Assembly: GCA_037951165.1 (NCBI GenBank) | Contig: JBBDHG010000028.1 | Span: 7,683,001 to 7,747,000 of the forward strand | Direction of reading: 5' to 3' | Origin: Lophius americanus | Taxonomy: Eukaryota; Chordata; Actinopteri; Lophiiformes; Lophiidae | Length of the DNA: 64,000 bases | Shown: piece by piece, positions 10,691 through 21,284 of the stretch | How positions within the stretch are numbered: the first letter of the stretch is position 1 | How the letters are laid out: every line of letters begins with the position of its first letter | Notes under the pieces: generated by a model | Databases searched by the model: none | Told to the model about the DNA's origin: nothing | What the model saw: the letters and a program-made list of their open reading frames with translations, nothing else | Program-made: the position numbers and the translations under genes

Positions 10691-12424
10691 TTTGCCAATT
10701 TAACATGCTTAGAGATGAGAGAAAAAGAAAGGGAAGGTCTGAGATTAGCTTGAGCTGATGTACCACACACGTGCTTTCAGCCAGCTAAGTAGAACACCAA
10801 CACAGATAGACAATGCTGAATAGTTTCACTTTCCAAGTAATAGTTCAGCATTCAAAAGCTTCCCAAAAAGGGATCAAAGTAGACCAGTCAAAGGTTCTTG
10901 TGTGTCAGATGAGTATCCAGATAAGAGGGAGTGGGTGACAGCCAGAGACGGAAAGGAATCTACAAGCAGACAGAGAATAATATTAATTACAAATGTCAAG
11001 GTTTTTTCACCACATATAAACTGCTTGAGGGAGGGTACCTGTAGCAGGATCTATGATCTGACATTGTGCTGGTATTGGAGGTTGATTGCAGTTTGTCAAA
11101 CTCCTGCAATCAGAGTGCGAAAGAGAAAGAAAAAAAACTCCCTCCAACCTCGGAAGGAAAGAGGGAGCAGAGGATGCGATACAAGAATGTTATTGTTTAG
11201 GCTGCTTGGAACGATTAAACACACTGCAAAAAGCATTTATATTTGCTGAATGATTTGATTATTATTACAAAATGTACGTGTGGTATTACTATCTGAAAAC
11301 CTTTAGACAAATTCAAAATAATTGAACAAATATAGTTCTTGATCCGTTACAAACACCTGGATAACAGTGAAATCCCCGGTGATTCATAATTTTGTTTTGA
11401 TACAAATTTTGCTGGATCTGCAAATTACTTTAAAAGGCAAAAAAAGATTGACTAACAAAAGAGCACTAAGAGAGCGCTACCACCGCCATAGTACAACAGT
11501 AATTAAGGTAGACTTTATTTTGAACAAAATCGATTAGATCGCTTTATTGAAGGAACAAGTTAAAATGATGATTTTATTTATTGAACCAAATATGTTCTCT
11601 AAGACTAACTTGGTTTTCGTGAAAATGTCTCTGCACCTTCAAAAACTACAATCCTAACAACTACCAAACTGCAACCTTCCATTCGAAGTATATATAGTCA
11701 AAGAGATGTGGCAGGAGAATGTTGTGGAGATGCTTGGGCCAGGATAACTAAAAATATTTTAGGGGAACCTGAATTCTACTTTCGAGACGATTATACAGAA
11801 TGAGAATGTCTGGTGATCAGTCTGTGAGTTAAAGCTCAAACTGACCAATGCAGTAACCCAATGACCCCAATCAGAAATCCACCACAGAATGGCTTGTTTT
11901 GCAGGGGCCTATTCAAAGTCTGGACCTGAACCCAACACTTGATGTCTTCTATATTGTAGGGTTAGGGATAGGGTTAGGCCGGTTATTTTGCCTCTTCGTA
12001 TGATAATAGAATAGAATAGATAAGTGTGAATGACAGAGTGGTAGGATAAACAAAGTCTGGCCCAAGTATACAAGAGGATAGTCTTCCTGGCCAAAAAGTC
12101 AATAGATCAAAATAAACCATGTTTACAGAGCTTTGGTGAATCCAGCGTGGGGTGTCCATCAGATCATTGAATGAAATTTCCAACTGAACATCAAACAGGA
12201 ACAAGGAAAATATGGCTGTATTGCATGCGAGATTTGTGAAGAAGCAATATCCCAGAACACACAGAAAAGCCATTACTACCCTCGTCTCGCTGTGTATTAA
12301 TTCAACAGTGAGATTGATAGGAGACCCTCAGGCAGACTTACCGTTGATTACACGGGTACCACCCTGAGAAATCCCCAAACCAATATCATGTTTTAATTTG
12401 ACATGTTGGCTGACGTGAGATCTA
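10691..12424. other. Unassigned stretch
   Basis: No gene or known repeat seen apart from a short telomere-like array (11,957-11,978) and a short (AATAG) run at about 12,004-12,021. The 115-codon frame at 10,902 is lysine/arginine-rich and low in complexity at its end; it is not convincing. Confidence 0.35.
11957..11978 (+). repeat. Short telomere-like tract
   Basis: TAGGGTTAGGGATAGGGTTAG plus one G: three and a half units of the vertebrate telomere hexamer with one changed base. It is too short to infer a fusion point. Confidence 0.6.
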
Positions 12425-12715
12425 CATCCATAGTTGGAGCGAGGCGAGACGCCTGCTATGCACAGGAGCCGGTCCAATAACCTTTCCATGTGGGTAATTA
12501 GAATCAAAGCTGCTGCAGTAAAGCTGGTGAATGTGACCGTGCATGAGTTCCAAAATTAGGAAATTAAATTTGGAAAAGCTCCCTGTGAGGATGGCATGAT
12601 GTAATATTACATATAAATAATGCAACGGAACCTGAAAACTCCTAATTAATCTACATTTGGCCGCAGACTGGTTAGTCTGAGAGAAATGATGATGTGGTAC
12701 TATCTGCATGCTGCA
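12425..12715. other. Unique stretch, candidate conserved non-coding element
   Basis: The texture differs from the surrounding repeats: balanced composition, no repeat relatives here, and several homeobox-type cores (GGTAATTAGAATC near 12,494; CCTAATTAATC near 12,640). ATGTAATATTACAT (12,599-12,612) is a perfect 14-bp palindrome. The minus-strand frame shows no protein family. This is an impression of regulatory-type sequence only. Confidence 0.22.
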
Positions 12716-12754
12716 TACACCCTCGACAAAAAATATTAAAAACTATGCATTTAT

Positions 12755-12920
12755 CCTTAAAGAGGCCGACCTTTCCCTAAAATCCCCCCAGTTCTTCCAC
12801 ACTAAGTTCTATGTGGCTACAAAAATAGAAAAGGATCAGGGAAATATTTTTTGAGTCTTCCCAGCAACACTAAAGATCTGTGGTGGCGGTTGTGACAATT
12901 ACATAATTACAGAGGTTGGC
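12755..12920 (+). repeat. Family A repeat, copy 4, fragment
   Basis: Only the later part of a unit remains: 'GGCCGACCTTTCCCTAAAAT', 'CCAGTTCTTCCACACTAAG', 'GGGAAATATTTTTTGAGT', then 'AAAGATCTGTGGTGGCGG'. The tail hairpin is lost. Confidence 0.65.
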
Positions 12921-13451
12921 AGCCGTCATTTTGAGCTTGTTAAGTCATGAATGATCAGGATGTCTCATGCGTGACTTCCATCACTTGAATGTTCAAATGT
13001 CATTTTGTGGGTATTTTTCTGTTGGTGTGTCAATAACAGCCAGAAAAGCTATATTTTACAAAGATTTTCATTAAATGCAGGACCTCTGTAGATAAACTGT
13101 ATCGGTGCAGAGAGAGGAGGAGATGGAGTAAAATTGATACCCATCAATCGCTTTCTTCACCTTCATGATCTTCACATGTCAGGGAGCCAATGAGTATTGA
13201 TTGACAAGCTGTCAACTCTGGCAGAGAGGCAACGTTTTAAGAATCAACACTGGGGCCAGAGTGCAGTTCAGTGTTTTAATACAACAAAAGGAGTAAAATC
13301 TAGAACATGTGAGTCCATGACATAATAAAATCGAAAAGGAAAAACATATCACTCGACAAAAATGTAAGGCAGAGACAAAACAAACTTAACCTCAACTCTA
13401 GAAAAAACTTACATTCAAAGAATATAGATATTAGCTGCGTCGGAAGACATT
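12921..13451. other. Unassigned stretch
   Basis: No feature recognised between family A copy 4 and the MITE. Confidence 0.4.
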
Positions 13452-14015
13452 AGGAGGGTTTACATGGAATATTTTTCTCCTTTCCGAAATTGCAATGTCG
13501 TCGCCTGTTTACATGACTTGTGATCTTCTCCGACCCGGTGTTTACATATATCACCTCACCTAACCGGAAACGCTTTCAGACATGCGCAGACGATCCACAC
13601 TCCCGTTCATAAGGTGGTGATAATGCTTCTGTGAGTTGGGTGTTGACCGCCAACATGCGCCCAGACGAAGACTACGACAAAGAGGGCATGCACGGAAGAG
13701 ACTTTACGCCCATCTAACCGTCCAAATGTTAAACTATTTCATAGTAATGAATAAATGACTCACCGATGTACACCGGTACGGTTTTGAAGTTGCCGTATTT
13801 AAAATGCGTCGCAGCGCAGAAAAAACTTAGCGGACCATTACGTCACGACGCTGGGCATGTACAGATACTACTCAAACAGAAAGCTTTCCAATACAACGTT
13901 TACATACAGCGACTGGCTATCGGAAAAGCTTACCAAAATAATTTCTTTCTTTCTTTCCAATTAAATGTCTTTTTCCGAATCTAATCTGAATTAGGCTGTC
14001 CATGTAAACCCCTCC
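13452..14015. mobile_element. MITE of about 0.56 kb with GTTTACATG termini
   Basis: Terminal inverted repeats: GGAGGGTTTACATGGA at 13,453-13,468, and at 13,999-14,015 the reverse complement of GGAGGGGTTTACATGGA. ATT flanks both sides (13,449-13,451 and 14,016-14,018), consistent with a 3-bp target duplication. Internal GTTTACAT words recur near both ends (about 13,509, 13,541, 13,900). There is no transposase, so the element is non-autonomous. The 3-bp duplication would suit PIF/Harbinger, but that class is an inference; the 72-codon frame inside is accidental. Confidence 0.8.
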
Positions 14016-14855
14016 ATTGACATCAAGGCGAGTTCTAACCAGGCCCTAGGCTGCTTGGCTGCCAAGATCGATAGCTAAATATGCAGATAGATACTTTCAT
14101 CCCACTGGGGAAATTTTGTTATTGCAATAGCTCCAAAAACATTTACAAAGTGACAGTTGCGATAAAAGTAGGAGAAAGTGTGATCAAATCAAGAATGCAC
14201 AAAAGATTTAAGAATAAGAAGTAAGCGTATATTAATGTGTCTCCATGACCATGAAACCCTCCCACATGAATTTGGAATCACATGAATTTGTCTGTTTAGC
14301 AATATTACAGAAAATCTAATGGATGGATTAGCATGAAGTTTTGCCGTAATAATGTCAACCTTGGGTATGTTGTGCCGTACAGAGATTTGCGCTCTCTCTG
14401 TGCTTTTGAGTTACTAATTTATTAGTTGATATTTTTCCAAGAAAGTTCCAATGTGGATGTAAGCCAGGATACTTTTTGCTGTGAGGTAACAGTCATGCCC
14501 CATATCCATATCCTTTGAGCGGGCCACTTAATTCTATAAGTTGAAAGGGTCATCTGTTTGCCATCCTTTGAGGGTTCCATCACATCTGGTTCATTGTTAG
14601 GTATTTAAAAGCGGATTCTATGCAGATGTATCCAAAATACAACACACATTTTCATCAAGCAACGCACATTGGAATGTCCTTCGCACTCGTCATCAGTTTA
14701 TCTACTCAACGTTTGCGGTTTATTTTTGAGCGATAAGGAGAAGAGAGGGATTATCATCTCTACCTGCTTCTCATCTGCAGAGCTTTATGTGTTCCTTTAC
14801 TATAATAAAATTCATTAGCAGCTCAAAACTCGAATCAATGTTATTCTAACCGCTG
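14016..14855. other. Unassigned stretch
   Basis: AT-rich, no repeat or coding signature seen. Confidence 0.4.
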
Positions 14856-14910
14856 GTACACACAACCATCAGCCATAACATTAGAAGCAGTAACTGGGTG
14901 ATACGTGAGA
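14856..14910. mobile_element. Tc1-like terminal inverted repeat, left end
   Basis: CATCAGCCATAACATTA (14,868-14,884) is the inverted partner, with two mismatches, of the end at 17,941-17,963 (reverse complement GATCAACCATAACATTA). Termini of this kind, with ACACCGATCA, are typical of a common teleost Tc1-like element. It is either the far end of the Tc1 copy represented at 17,130-17,318 or a separate relic. Confidence 0.5.
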
Positions 14911-15634
14911 CTCTGTATGTTCCAAACATCCAGTTTCAGGGTAATTCTTTAGACATAAGGTTTTAATGGGAATTTTGATCCATAGAAATAAAACAATTAA
15001 ACTATAGTCTATAGTATACGTATTATCCCTTTCAGACACAATGGTTACAATTTTTTCAAGTTCTATTATAAATCTGTTGAAACTGGTATGTTATTTCCAC
15101 AGGCAAATTTGGGCCCTGCGGCTCACGTTCCCGGACCGGTTGGTAGGCCTATAGGCTCAGTCGCCAGTTGCTCATGGTAGGTAAGAGTCCCAAGAAAACC
15201 AAGCAGATCTTACTCCTAAAACCAGCTTAAAGGCCTGCAGGTGATGGAAAAATGGTTATGAACCTTTTCTGCAACGTATCAAAGAACTTGAACAGATGCA
15301 AACGAAGGTTGCCAAGGCTGAAGCAGAGTCAAACATGTGAAATGTGTTGTCTTTCTTTGCCTCAGCAAGGAGACAAACTATTTCTTGGACTGCTGAGAAT
15401 AATGGAATGATTAAGTTGGTGAATTCGAGACTGCCTGGGGGCCGGAGGGCACAATTAATTACAAAATGAAATAAATAAACTTGACATAAATGGTATGTCA
15501 TTGAATTTTTTTTTATAGTTACAGAAACTACCAAAAAAAAAAACCAAATTAATTGAAAGTCACTGGAAATGAAAATAGGGATATTTGGCTGATCATTCAT
15601 TAGAGGTTTGCAAGGCCAGGATGGCATAAGAATA
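14911..15634. other. Unassigned stretch
   Basis: No recognisable feature. The 123-codon minus-strand frame (15,256-15,627) is broken by no stop but has no family resemblance and includes poly-K/F tracts; treated as chance. Confidence 0.35.
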
Positions 15635-15905
15635 AACTAGACCTATACCTTTGTTTCCATGGGTCTATCCCCGAGAACCCCCGAACCCCCTGTGTCGTAC
15701 AAAATATACAGTCCTGATTAAACTCCTCAAATTGAATATGAAGTTATATAAAAAAAAAAAAGTGTAACATGATACAAAACAAGGTTTGATATATTCGAGT
15801 TGATTCTTATGCACCAAATATGGACTAAATCGGATCAAGAGTTGGGAAGTAATGTTCTAAAAACCGATTTTATTTTTTTGCAAAACGCCCACAGGAGGCA
15901 AACGC
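15635..15905 (+). repeat. Family A repeat, copy 5, head and first unit
   Basis: The head is recognisable by 'TAGACCTATACC..', 'TGTCGTACAA', 'TTAAACTCCTCAAATTGAAT', followed by unit words 'GATTCTTATGCACCAAATAT' and 'GGACTAAATCGGATCAAGAG'. It probably belonged to one copy with 16,415-16,530, now separated by about 0.5 kb. Confidence 0.65.
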
Positions 15906-16414
15906 ACAGCACCTTAAGAAAATAAATGCAAATAGAAAAAATCCAAATAACAAACAAAAATCATCAATTTGATAACACACCACAGATGCAAAAGCAACAA
16001 CCCAAGAAGCTAAGATAAACGACTGCAAAAGCACAAGACAACTGAAGCGTTTACGAAGGACACTTAAAAGTGATGCACCATCTGACGCTCTTTTTTAATG
16101 CGTCATTTGAATGAATAAGACAAATATAATACACAAACATATCATAATATTTTTATTAGCTGTGCGAGTGTTGCTTAACTTCCGGGCCATGTCCTGTGAC
16201 TTAGAACAAAACTTTATTCAACATCATGAAAACAACAAATAAGTTTAATAATGACACTACCGATAGTTTTAACACAATAGCTTTTGCAACTGACTTTTTG
16301 ATCGTTGAATACACGTTGCCATGGTGACACTTGAATTCAGTAAGCGCTGTGGTGGTTAAACATTTTCTTAAACAAGTACAATACACCTTTTTGACTGTGG
16401 CTTTAGCCGAACAT
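15906..16414. other. Unassigned stretch between two family A pieces
   Basis: A-rich sequence without family A words; possibly an insertion in copy 5. No termini or duplications recognised. Confidence 0.3.
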
Positions 16415-16530
16415 TTTTTTTGAGTAAAAGCTCCCCAAAGTGCTGGAAATATACAGCCAAAGGATCTGCGTCAGCCGACACGAGGGTTTTGGCGATGACG
16501 ATACCATAATGACCCCAACTATTTGGCGAT
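16415..16530 (+). repeat. Family A fragment, end of unit and tail
   Basis: Words 'AAAAGCTCCCC', 'TGGAAATATACAGCC', 'AAGGATCTGCG', then 'GGCGATGACGATACCATAAT' match the end of a unit joined directly to the tail, so much of a unit was deleted. Confidence 0.6.
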
Positions 16531-16994
16531 TTAATTAAGGAGGTGTCTGTATTAGAAAGGTGGATGACTGGATGACATGTGAATAAACTACGATTCAACT
16601 GTACAAAGGTATGGTTTACCTGATGGAACTTCTGCTAGAGCTTCATCAGCCAAAAGCAACAGTCATTGATTAAATATCTATCCAGCCCAAGTCAGACATA
16701 AGAGCGGGAGAGAGGCGAAGCACATCAAGAAAAAGGGCACAGTAACACAATAATGCCAAAGTAAAGTATATGATGTAGGAAGTATCTGTTGATGCAGAAG
16801 AATCAAGTGTATTACTAATTCACAGCACAGAACCACTTTCAATTAGTTATCTCAAAATGTTCAAATTTATTTTTACTCATTCTTGAAACTTTTTGGAACA
16901 AAAACCGTGTTTAATTGCTCAGAATCTTTTAAAAGTGTCCTCCTGGTTTAATCTGATTTTGTGCAAACCTTTGGGTGACGCAGTTTTGTATTCA
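16531..16994. other. Unassigned stretch
   Basis: Nothing recognised. Confidence 0.35.
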
Positions 16995-17128
16995 TATACC
17001 TGAAAAGTCTTGGATATTATGGAATCATCATTGCCGCCGCTGCGTCCGCCGCACATCCTTCTTTTTTTAACGTAATTATTGAAAACCATTTTATGGATGA
17101 TTTTCTAATTTTATACCAACATATACTT
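16995..17128 (-). repeat. Family A fragment, tail end, minus strand
   Basis: Reads 'CTGAAAAGTCTTGGATATTA' then 'TGGAATCATCATTGCCGCCG' and 'CTGCGTCCGCCGCACATCCT', the reverse complement of the family tail. It retains an unusually complete (CGG)-rich tail block. Confidence 0.7.
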
Positions 17129-17129
17129 T

Positions 17130-17318
17130 AGTGATGTGCTGGAGAAATGTGAGGACTAAGTCAACACCTTGAACTGGTCTTTGTGTTCCTCTAACCATTG
17201 CTCAACCATTTCTGCAGCGTGTCAGCGAGCATTATCCTGCTGGAAGAAACCATTGCCAAAAGGGGAATACTCCGTTTCCATGAAGGGGGGGACTTAGTCT
17301 ACAGCAATTTTAAGGTTC
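17130..17318 (-). pseudogene. Tc1-like transposase fragment around the second catalytic Asp
   Basis: The minus strand reads FFQQDNAR, one stop, then HAAEMVEQWLEEHKDQFKVLT and another stop. The QDNAR motif carries the second aspartate of the DDE/D triad of Tc1-like transposases. Two in-frame stops show it is dead. DNA words on the plus strand (GCGAGCATTATCCTGCTGGA, TACTCCGTTTCCATGAAG) fit a common fish Tc1 element whose terminus appears at 17,941-17,963. The rest of the transposase gene is replaced by LINE sequence starting at about 17,319. Confidence 0.75.
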
Positions 17319-17784
17319 AGCACTTTGTTGACCAACTGCATGATTTCCAAATTAATTCTGTAAGATACAGAAAGCCAGTGTAGAGACCTCAGAACTGGAC
17401 TGATATGATCCACTTTTTTGGTCTTAGTGAGGACTCTAGCAGCAGTGTTCTGAACCAGCTCCAGCTGTCTGATCCATTTCTTAGGACCACTTAAGACACC
17501 TTTACAATATAGTCAAGTCGGCTGAAGATAAATACATGGACTAGTATTTCCAAATCCTGATTACATCGGCCGTCAAATTCTTGCTATATTCTTCAGGTGA
17601 TAGTAGGCGTCTGTGCAATGGTCTTAATATAGCTGTTAAAACTCAGGTCAGAGTCCATGATTACCAAGATTTCTAGCTTGGTCTGTGCTTTTTAACACTA
17701 GGGAACGTTGACCTTTATCATTTCCTCTTTAGCTCTGAAAACTACGACCTCAATTTTGCTTTTGGTCAGCTGAATTTGAGTAAA
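17319..17784 (-). pseudogene. LINE reverse transcriptase C-terminal fragment (L2/CR1-like)
   Basis: On the minus strand the product contains RVLTKTKKVDHISPVLRSLH and then WLS, close to the 'HISPVL.SLHWLP' block downstream of the RT domain in fish LINEs. Upstream pieces in shifting frames read as LxLTKSKIEVVVF (RT thumb region) and MDSDLSFNSYIK. At least two frameshifts and several stops are present. It is both 5' and 3' truncated, and lies between a Tc1 fragment and a family A fragment with no clear target duplication, so it may have arrived by insertion followed by deletion. Confidence 0.75.
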
Positions 17785-17925
17785 ATATGAATAATTAGAG
17801 CAAAATAGGATCCATACAAGATTTATAAAGCTCCCCATAGTTTCAGAAATACGACATTATACATGAAATAGATTTTGAGTTACCACACCGCTAAGGAGGC
17901 AGCGAATTTTCTGGGAAATGATTAT
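17785..17925 (+). repeat. Family A fragment
   Basis: Words 'AGCAAAATAGGATCCATACA', 'AAAGCTCCCCATAGTTTCAG', 'ATGAAATAGATTTTGAGTTA' belong to one unit; the interior of the unit is deleted. Confidence 0.6.
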
Positions 17926-17929
17926 TCAC

Positions 17930-17965
17930 CTTGAGTGGTTATAATGTTATGGTTGATCGGTGTTT
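17930..17965. mobile_element. Tc1-like terminal inverted repeat, right end
   Basis: 'CACCTTGAGTGGTTATAATG' followed by 'TTATGGTTGATCGGTGT' is the typical outer end of the Tc1 family recognised at 17,130-17,318. The inverted partner lies at 14,856-14,884. Confidence 0.6.
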
Positions 17966-17972
17966 ATTTTCA

Positions 17973-19124
17973 ACATGTATTGATACAAACTGGCCTGAAC
18001 TTCAACAGTAAAGGTCAAAATTTAATAAATCTAAACTTTCCTTTAGGAGCTGGAGAAGGTGGTCTAATGTAACTTGTACTTAAAAGTATAACTATGGGAA
18101 CTGAAGAACTACACATACTTTATTCAAACATTTCAGCTACAATATTCTGAATTTGAATCATTTCATTTTCTTGACTGACTGTAGATAAGAATCACTTGAG
18201 CTTGAAGCATGCGTAGCTAGTAAACTCCAGGTTTACTGGAGTGAAAGAGTTCTGATTTCTGTGCTTTAGTCAGCCCTCTTTATCTTTACTGGAACACGTC
18301 AGAGCCAGTAATGAGTCTTTCCTCTACATGCATAATTTCCCTTTGGGTGTGTGAGGGCTACGATGGCAAGGAGATCTCTTGTCTCACATCCTTTGAGGAA
18401 AATGAAAAAAGGGATCCATGCACTGTGCAAACCTGGTGGGGAAGGTGATAAGGCTGTCTACCAGTGTTCAGCCCACAGAGGGTTTTTATACATAAGCCCA
18501 CAAGCAGGTGAAAACTGGCCAACTGTGCCTGATCTGAGAGTCTTAGCGTCTTTCTGGCTTGAGACAGACAGCTAGATGGCATGCCTCAAACTTTCTTCAG
18601 CATAATCTCACCAAAAGTAGAGAGTAAGGACAACCCCTGTGACTATCGGCTCTCGTTCACGCTCTTTCCAAAGTGGTGAGTTGAAAGAAACAGTCTTTGC
18701 AGCCAGATAAATACTTGGATTTTTTTTGTAGTGTTCAAAATTTATACAACTATTAATAGAAGAGGTGATGTTATTCCCCACATCCTCACTTTAAGTGTGA
18801 AATCGTGCTACTCCTACTAACACTATTAATCACAGTGTATGTGAAAAATGGATGATCCAAATTCATTCTCTGCCTGAAGAATAACGTCTCATGATTAAAC
18901 TCTGGTGCAAGTTGTTGTGTCAATATTTTAGGAAATCCTTTTGAAGATGAACTCCGCTTTTATCATGTATATGTAGTGGCTCTCTGAGGTTGCGCCTTTG
19001 CCCAAAGGACGACATCACAACAGTGCTTGTAAATGGGATGAAATAAATCAATTCACATCCAAAAGAACGGCCATTTTTGTGGTTCCTACAATCTATTGAG
19101 CACTCAGCCAAAGAAGCCCATCAT
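17973..19124. other. Unassigned stretch
   Basis: No repeat recognised. Overlapping frames on both strands at 18,351-18,582 (74 codons each) mark a GC-richer patch with no stops, but the proteins resemble nothing known. Confidence 0.35.
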
Positions 19125-19165
19125 TTTCGGGACATACCGTTGCTGTCGGGTGGGACAGCTTAGGT
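19125..19165 (-). repeat. Solo family A head end with hairpin
   Basis: CCGTTGCTGTCGGGTGGGAC then AGCTTAGG is the reverse complement of a family A head; GCTGTC..GACAGC-type stem words are retained (GCTGTC..GGGACAGC). No family A body lies to its left, and only about 15 bp separate it from the tail of the next copy on its right. Confidence 0.6.
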
Positions 19166-19177
19166 CTTGCTAAATCA

Positions 19178-19485
19178 CCAAAAAGTCGGGATATCGAGTC
19201 GCCATCGCAGCCGCCGCATATCATTCGTGTTAACGTGATAATTCAATTAAGCTCTTTCACTTTAAATTTTATAACTTCATAGACCTTAGTTCAAGGAAGT
19301 ACTGGATTGATTTTTGGAAAGGTCGGTTGTATATTTCTGACTTAAGGGGGAGCTTTATCTCTGTGTTTTTGGACCTAATTCCTACATATTTGCTGTATAT
19401 TTTGCTCGCTGGGGGAACACTTATTCTATGAGGTTCGTGGAGTTCAATCAGGGGGTTTGATTGTATAATACATGGGAATACAACC
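19178..19485 (-). repeat. Family A repeat, minus strand, single unit
   Basis: Starts with the tail (AAAAAGTCGGGATATCG, then CGCCATCGCAGCCGCCGCAT, GTGTTAACGTGATAATTC) and runs through one unit to the head words 'GAGTTCAATCAGGGGGTTTG'. The final hairpin is missing. Confidence 0.7.
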
Positions 19486-19639
19486 TCGCTGTTGGGAACA
19501 ACAGATTTTTTAAACAGAAGTTTATAAAGCTGAATAAGTTCTTTGCAGAAGTTAATAAAAAAATAAACGTACATGTTTATTACAGTCCTACATTGTAGAG
19601 TAATAGTAGGACAAGTTGAGGATAACGTCCCTGTGAGGA

Positions 19640-20030
19640 AAGGTCACATTCAGCTGGGCTCATGATTCCCCTCTCCTCATAAACAGCAATCTGCAGTTAT
19701 GATAGATACAGTCCCCTGGGGATTTTCAGAGCATTTCCTGTGGTTTGGATCATCGATGGCTGTATCCTTGCCTCTGTGAAGAACACTTTATCACCAACAC
19801 TGCACGGCTTTCCAACAGATTTTCTTCTTGCTGAAGGGTTAAACCTCATTCACCGAACGAGTAATTACACTGCTTACCTCCTGTCATTGAATGACCTTGG
19901 AATTTTGATGCCGAGATATTGGGGTTCCAGATACAAGTTGAGTCATAAAAAAAGGCAGCAGCAACATCCTGTACTTAGGGGGGAGGAACTCACAAAGAAC
20001 CCCCGCCAGGGGGCCCAGTGAAGCTTCAAC
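19640..20030. other. Unique stretch, candidate conserved non-coding element
   Basis: Balanced, non-repetitive sequence following a family A copy, with CGAACGAGTAATTACACTGC near 19,855. The 93-codon frame at 19,740 is not similar to a known protein. The suggestion rests on texture only. Confidence 0.18.
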
Positions 20031-20879
20031 TCACAAACCTTTCCAAATCAAACCGAGCCCTTTGCACCTCACTGCTGCAATGGAAGTTAATAAACAGCCC
20101 AATGAGGGAGTGTTTTATTTACGCTTTCTGTCACACCTATGGGCAATTTATATAACAAATGTAACTGTATTTGCCGGTTTTTGCACTGTGACAGGTGAAC
20201 TCCACTTGGAAATGCCCCAAAGCTAGAAGTGGAATAACCTCTCATATGAATAACTTTCAGGACAATTTCTGTCCCATCTACTTCACACTACACAGGGGCA
20301 TTTACTTGTGTAATTCATCGTTTTTGTCATCATCTACAACAAAATCACCTGTGGGGTTATGAAGTTGGTTTACAGAGACTGAAGCTTTGATGTAAATTCT
20401 ACTTCCAGTCAGTACCCATAACCTCAGGGCCAAGAGCGAGCCATTTTATACCATCCCTTTGCTAAAGAGAGAGACTATCAGCGGCGGGTAAAGAGGGACC
20501 AGGAAGAATGTGGATTTATATTCTGTATATTGTATGAGGGTAACATGTGCATCTGTAGGAGGATGTTTGGAGTGAAAAATGTATCCATCTGGAGTGGATC
20601 TTTTTATCTCTTTCATTTTTGCTGCTTTGTGCAATATTTGCCATTACTGCTCTTTTTTTGGTAGATCCGACCTGAAGGGCCTCTTCAACTTTCCCTGACA
20701 TCTTCCTTTAATGTGCTACTTAATCCTTTCTATTTATTCAGTCCCTTCTCCACTTATATCTGATGTGCTGCTTTTTTAATGGCTGTTTTAAGTTATCATG
20801 GTCTTTGACTGGTATGTGACTTGCTTAGAGATCAAGAGATCTAATTATATCCCCAAAAAAGTATTGTGATAAAGGATGG
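20031..20879. other. Unassigned stretch
   Basis: No feature recognised. Confidence 0.35.
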
Positions 20880-21175
20880 ATAATTCTCAGACTTTACACT
20901 CATATATCTTAGAACGAGAGAACTGAATTGATTTTGAGAAAGTTGGGTTGTATATTTCTTAAACGCATCATAATTTCACAACCACCGTCCGATTTTTCTA
21001 AAAGTTTTTTCCATATTAATCAATTCGAGGGGATCTTTCGTGTATATATCATGTTTTACTCCAAATATAGTTCAAATTTAACTATCTAGCTGGACTTTTT
21101 TTTTTTTTCTTTTTTTTTTTTACAAAAAATACTGTTCGGGGATATACCATTGTTGTCAGGGACGACAGCTTAGGG
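20880..21175 (-). repeat. Family A repeat, minus strand, deleted head
   Basis: Unit words (AATTGATTTTGAGAAAGTTG, GGTTGTATATTTCTTAAACG, TCAATTCGAGGGGATCTTTC) lead to a long T-rich tract (21,098-21,121) and then straight to the hairpin end GGGGATATACCATTGTTGTC..GACGACAGCTTAGG. The middle of the head is deleted. Confidence 0.7.
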
Positions 21176-21182
21176 CAATTTG

Positions 21183-21284
21183 AAAGAAAAAGAAAGAATC
21201 CTTTATTAGTCACATAGAGTCATACACAGTACAACATAGTGAAATTACTTCTCTGCATTTGACCCATCCCTGAGGGAGCAGGGG
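21183..21284 (-). mobile_element. 5'-truncated SINE fragment
   Basis: On the minus strand it is nearly identical to the 3' end of the SINE at 10,438-10,683: CCTGCTCCCTCAGGGATGGG, TCAAATGCAGAGAAGTAATT, AATAAAGGATTCTTTC. It abuts the end of a family A copy within about 10 bp. Confidence 0.85.

Noticed and set aside
10902..11249. 115-codon basic protein
   Set aside because: Lys/Arg-rich end comes from purine-rich sequence; no domain and no flanking gene structure.
11957..11978. Interstitial telomere marking a chromosome fusion
   Set aside because: Only about 22 bp with a mismatch; chance or simple slippage is enough.
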